Part shown: positions 13,714 to 15,631 of the stretch, one piece after another
Layout: every line of letters begins with the position of its first letter
Position numbering within the stretch: position 1 is the stretch's first letter
DNA from: Pirellulales bacterium
GTDB taxonomy: Bacteria; Planctomycetota; Planctomycetia; Pirellulales; JAICIG01
Length of the DNA stretch: 15,631 bases
Assembly (NCBI GenBank): GCA_025924495.1
Contig: JAICIG010000159.1
Location: forward strand, 1 to 15,631
Direction of reading: 5' to 3'
Program-made: the position numbers and the translations under genes
The notes under the pieces: model-generated
Database searches by the model: none
Told to the model about the DNA's origin: nothing
Seen by the model: the letters and a program-made list of their open reading frames with translations, nothing else

Positions 13714-14022
13714 ATGATTCGGTTGCGCCAGCCCACCGTGGTTTCGAACTCCCCGAGTTTACTACGTGGCTTACTACGCAGAACAACTACACTCATCGTT
13801 ATCTCGGTTCTCGCAGCATGGCCACTTAGCCAGACAAAGGCCGAGTATCACGGCAAAGAATCGAGTGTACCAAACATCGTCCTCATCCTTGCCGATGATA
13901 AGTATGAGTACAGTGAGCCGAGTGCTCATAAACCTCGAGAACCATCGATAAAACCGCCGTTTTGCCGGCGATTCCAAATCACCGGGGATTGCGGCAAATT
14001 GGGGCGAATTACGGGCAATTAA
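13714..14022 (+). pseudogene. Truncated sulfatase: signal peptide and first strand only
   Basis: The frame starts with a basic N-terminus and a signal-peptide-like helix (TTTLIVISVLAAWPLSQTKA, about 24-43) and then gives PNIVLILADD (53-62), the first metal-binding strand of formylglycine sulfatases. Two to three residues later the similarity stops; the remaining ~40 codons are unrelated and end at 14022. The catalytic CxPSR and everything else of a ~450-aa enzyme is missing. Secreted sulfatases are very common in planctomycetes, which supports the host guess. The break lies between about 13905 and 13940. Confidence 0.7.
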
Positions 14023-14040
14023 CTACACTTTGCTACACTG
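13981..14040 (+). repeat. Six 10-bp-spaced units: four G/C+ATT decamers and two CTACACT units
   Basis: Four successive decamers (13981-14020: ACCGGGGATT, GCGGCAAATT, GGGGCGAATT, ACGGGCAATT) each consist of a G/C-rich half and an end in ATT. They are followed in the same 10-base register by two copies of CTACACT (14023-14029 and 14033-14039). The spacing is one helical turn, so AT tracts face the same side. The array spans the stop of the broken sulfatase frame. It could be a protein-binding array or a recombination site. Confidence 0.55.
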
Positions 14041-14429
14041 CCGCCAAATCTCGGCGCCCGCTTGGCGAAACTGGATCGCCAGCGCTTAGCATGCTTCGCC
14101 AGCGTGACTCCTGGGAATCTGTGCAGAGACGTGGGGCACCCCATGTCCCGAAATCAGTTCGCAGGACGTTCAACGTCTTCCTGGCAGTCCTGAGAAACTT
14201 TGCCGATTAGTCCGGCCGCCTTGAAACCAGCCAAAGAGCGCCCTGACAGTTAGCATCGATGCGATGGTGATCATTGCCGACCCCCGTTGATCGGAACCAG
14301 CGCGACCGGGCGGTCCGGCAATCTCGCCGAACGCGTCGGAGAAATGGCTAACGTAGTTGAGTCCGTCGTCGATCGAGACAGGCACAGATTGAGGCTTAGC
14401 AAGTTCGAGTCTGCTGAAAGACGTTCTAA
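14041..14429. other. Stretch without a supportable gene
   Basis: Short frames exist on both strands but show no known motif. A near-palindrome ACGTGGGGCACCCCATGT (about 14128-14148) and GACGTTCAACGTC (14165-14177) are the only symmetric elements noted. It is probably decayed sequence between gene fragments. Confidence 0.5.
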
Positions 14430-14579
14430 TCCGAGCCCCGTTACACGACTGCCCATCAGGACGGAACGGTACACTTCACGAGCAGCGACGTGGATGCGAT
14501 GTTGCCCGCCGACGCCACCTTGACGAACGGCGTCGGCAGCTTCAACGTCACGCTGGAATCGTGGGGCAATCAAACTGTA
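14430..14579 (+). pseudogene. Ig-like surface-repeat fragment, second half of a repeat
   Basis: The plus-strand frame, open from 14430, reads DGTVHFTSSD, then LPADATLTNGVGSFNVTL and GNQTV. This is the second half of the Ig-like repeat found in very large planctomycete surface proteins (pattern: YxGTVHFTSSDPxAxLPADxTxTNGxGxFxxTLKTAGxQTVTATD). It has no start or signal and stops matching at about 14579, where a piece on the other strand begins. It is a remnant, not a gene. Confidence 0.6.
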
Positions 14580-14738
14580 GCCGACAATGGTGTTTCCGTA
14601 CTGGTCCTGCGCCGTGACCGTCACGGCAAATGTGCTTGCCACAACCGTGCTCAAAGGAACCGTTACCAGGGAGTGGTCAATGGGGGCAGGCTTATAATAG
14701 ACACCGGCGATCTGGTCGTTATGGGGCACACCGCTCGA
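14574..14738 (-). pseudogene. Ig-like surface-repeat fragment, first half of a repeat
   Basis: Read leftward, the frame gives TFAVTVTAQDQYGNTIVGYS, which is the first half of the same Ig-like repeat and should continue into GTVHFTSSD. Instead the similarity ends at about 14574, where the frame becomes antisense of the plus-strand fragment. The preceding residues (IDHSLVTVPLSTVVAS) are compatible with the linker between repeats. It ends upstream near 14738, where the LRR fragment starts on the other strand. Confidence 0.6.
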
Positions 14739-14739
14739 T

Positions 14740-15117
14740 GTGACGAACCGGTTGACCGGGACCCGGATCACCGACGCCGGACTGGTCCGTTTGGCATCGC
14801 TGAGCCAACTCCGAGTTCTCTGGCTGGCCAAGGATAATATCACGGGCAGCGGGCTGATTTACCTTTCGCAGCTCCGTCATCTTGAACATCTTAGTTTGCA
14901 AGGAACCCGGATCGGAAACGCTGAGCTTGCTTCTCTAAGCGAACTTCGGTCCCTCACTTGGCTAGCTCTGAACGACACCAGCATCGACGATGGCGGCGTT
15001 GAGGCGCTGTGCGAGATGTCGAATCTGCAGGCCCTGGGAGTGCGAAATTCGGGCATAACTGAGCAAGGCGTGCGTCGACTCCAGCAGGCGCTGCCCCATT
15101 GTAAAATCACATACTAG
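14740..15117 (+). pseudogene. C-terminal part of a leucine-rich-repeat protein
   Basis: About five LRR units of 24 residues are visible (LTGTRITDAGLVRLASLSQLRV, split as LTGTRITDAG + LVRLASLSQLRV; LWLAKDNITGSG; LSLQGTRIGNAE; LALNDTSIDDGG; LGVRNSGITEQG), ending with LQQALPHCKITY, the standard last unit of planctomycete LRR proteins. The frame is open only from 14701 and begins in the middle of a repeat, with no signal peptide or ribosome site (GTG at 14740 is the first possible start), so the N-terminal part is lost. Its TAG overlaps the stop of the convergent nuclease fragment. Could still be expressed as a short protein, but a remnant is more likely. Confidence 0.65.
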
Positions 15118-15371
15118 CCGAATATCCAAGACCACGGCTTGCCGCTCGTTTTCTTCACTTCCAGCAGGTGCAGCTCGCCGTCGATCTCGATGAGCTTGTC
15201 GAACGTGCCGGCGATTCGATCGCGGACGCTGTAGATCGTCTTCTGCATCGCCCGCGTCTTTGAACCGGTGTCGGCGACGAAGCGGACGTAGGAAATCAGG
15301 GCTTTGTATTCCTCGGCGTTCCAATCGCGGGCGAGGATGGTGCTGCCGTTGTCGATCTCTTGCGGCGCCAT
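15114..15371 (-). pseudogene. PD-(D/E)XK nuclease domain fragment (RecB/phage exonuclease type)
   Basis: The 85-codon frame (start ATG 15371) has IYSVRDRIAGTFDKLIEIDG followed by ELHLLEVKK: Asp58, Glu71 and Lys73 fit the D...ExK metal site, and the AGTFD and EVKKTSG pattern is typical of RecB-like or phage exonucleases. The protein stops twelve residues behind the catalytic Lys, where relatives continue with a QxxxY helix, and upstream of the ATG the frame is antisense to the frame at 15394. Both ends therefore look cut. Its stop shares CTAG with the LRR stop on the other strand. Confidence 0.5.
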
Positions 15372-15393
15372 CAAAGCCAGGACACAAGAAGAG

Positions 15394-15631
15394 ATGCAGC
15401 AGGTAGGCACCGCCGGCCCCATGGCCAAGGGCCAGCAACGCGGCGCGCAAGGCGGTCAACAAGGCGGTCCCGCGCCCGGGGAGAATGGCGCCTCAGCGTC
15501 GAGTCATCCGACCATGCTGCAGCCGCAGGGACCGGTCAGTAACTACCTCAATAGCGTCGGGCCGAACACGCCGACGACGCCGCAAGAGATGTTGCAGACG
15601 GCGAACTCCATGGCCGACGAGATGCTCGGGC
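15394..15631 (+). CDS. Gly/Gln/Pro-rich frame running off the right edge (phage-portal-like tail?)
   Basis: A frame open through the right edge codes for MQQVGTAGPMAKGQQRGAQG, a Gln/Gly-rich linker, then PTTPQEMLQTANSMADEML. It is in frame further upstream (IKARTQEE), so the ATG at 15394 may be internal. The Gln-rich linker plus a final PQEM...A..MA..ML helix resembles the C-terminal tails of some phage portal proteins, and the neighbouring nuclease fragment would also fit a phage source. The evidence is compositional only. Confidence 0.35.
   Translation, partial: MQQVGTAGPMAKGQQRGAQGGQQGGPAPGENGASASSHPTMLQPQGPVSNYLNSVGPNTPTTPQEMLQTANSMADEMLG

Noticed and set aside
13506..13786. Frames of 65 codons (+) and 103 codons (-) before the sulfatase fragment
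   Set aside because: No motif, no ribosome site, biased composition; the minus frame is antisense to the sulfatase start.
14165..14177. GACGTTCAACGTC palindrome as a regulator site
   Set aside because: A single 13-base near-palindrome not next to any start of an intact gene.
14170..14385. 71-codon minus-strand frame (MPVSIDDGLNYV...)
   Set aside because: It has no recognisable domain or ribosome site and lies in decayed sequence; a remnant cannot be excluded but I cannot support it.
1..15631. tRNA, rRNA, riboswitch, CRISPR array or intact insertion sequence
   Set aside because: No cloverleaf, spaced direct repeats or transposase motif was seen by reading; a covariance-model search was not possible.

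Overview
The window holds most of a [NiFe]-hydrogenase locus (positions 1 to about 12421), followed by a right flank of one intact small gene and several broken genes. The hydrogenase small and large subunits most resemble group 1h (the 'actinobacterial-type', high-affinity, oxygen-insensitive enzymes that oxidise trace H2). The clearest sign is a CxxD motif in place of the usual CxxC at the proximal iron-sulfur cluster, and the absence of a Tat signal. The unknown genes downstream follow the order I associate with group 1h operons. The host is probably a planctomycete (Planctomycetota). This rests on the flank: a secreted sulfatase start, a planctomycete-style leucine-rich repeat tail, Ig-like repeat pieces of giant surface proteins, and a basic duplicated helix-turn-helix-like protein. 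No ribosomal or other phylogenetic marker is present, so the assignment is an inference.

Layout. Two operons diverge from a 371-bp intergenic region (3717-4087). Leftward run hypC, hypD, hypE and a tandem SIS-domain gene, tightly packed; a possible start of a further gene, perhaps hypF, lies in the first 33 bases. Rightward run hypA and hypB, then after a 172-bp gap the small subunit, large subunit, a NifU-like gene, a 66-codon gene, a DUF5947-like gene, a DUF6084-like gene, two genes of unknown function (338 and 116 aa), a hydrogenase maturation protease and a 44-aa membrane peptide. Four adjacent starts overlap or nearly overlap the preceding stop, which indicates one co-transcribed unit.

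How the parts fit. HypC and HypD assemble the Fe(CN)2CO unit, HypE (with HypF) supplies cyanide, HypA and HypB insert nickel, and the protease trims the large-subunit C-terminus after nickel insertion. The small subunit carries the electron-transfer clusters. The NifU-like protein could supply or repair Fe-S clusters. The remaining group 1h-associated proteins have no established role that I can name; they are candidates for assembly, membrane attachment or electron transfer. HypF is the one core maturation factor not seen in full.

Right flank (12422-15631). It contains a possible 39-codon gene, an intact 187-aa basic protein, and then a mosaic of fragments in alternating orientation: a sulfatase cut after its N-terminus, a 10-bp-periodic repeat, two Ig-like fragments meeting tail to tail on opposite strands, an LRR C-terminus, a PD-(D/E)XK nuclease fragment whose stop overlaps the LRR stop, and a Gly/Gln/Pro-rich frame running off the end. 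This looks like a site of repeated insertion and decay, or an assembly chimera. I saw no tRNA, rRNA, CRISPR array or intact transposase.
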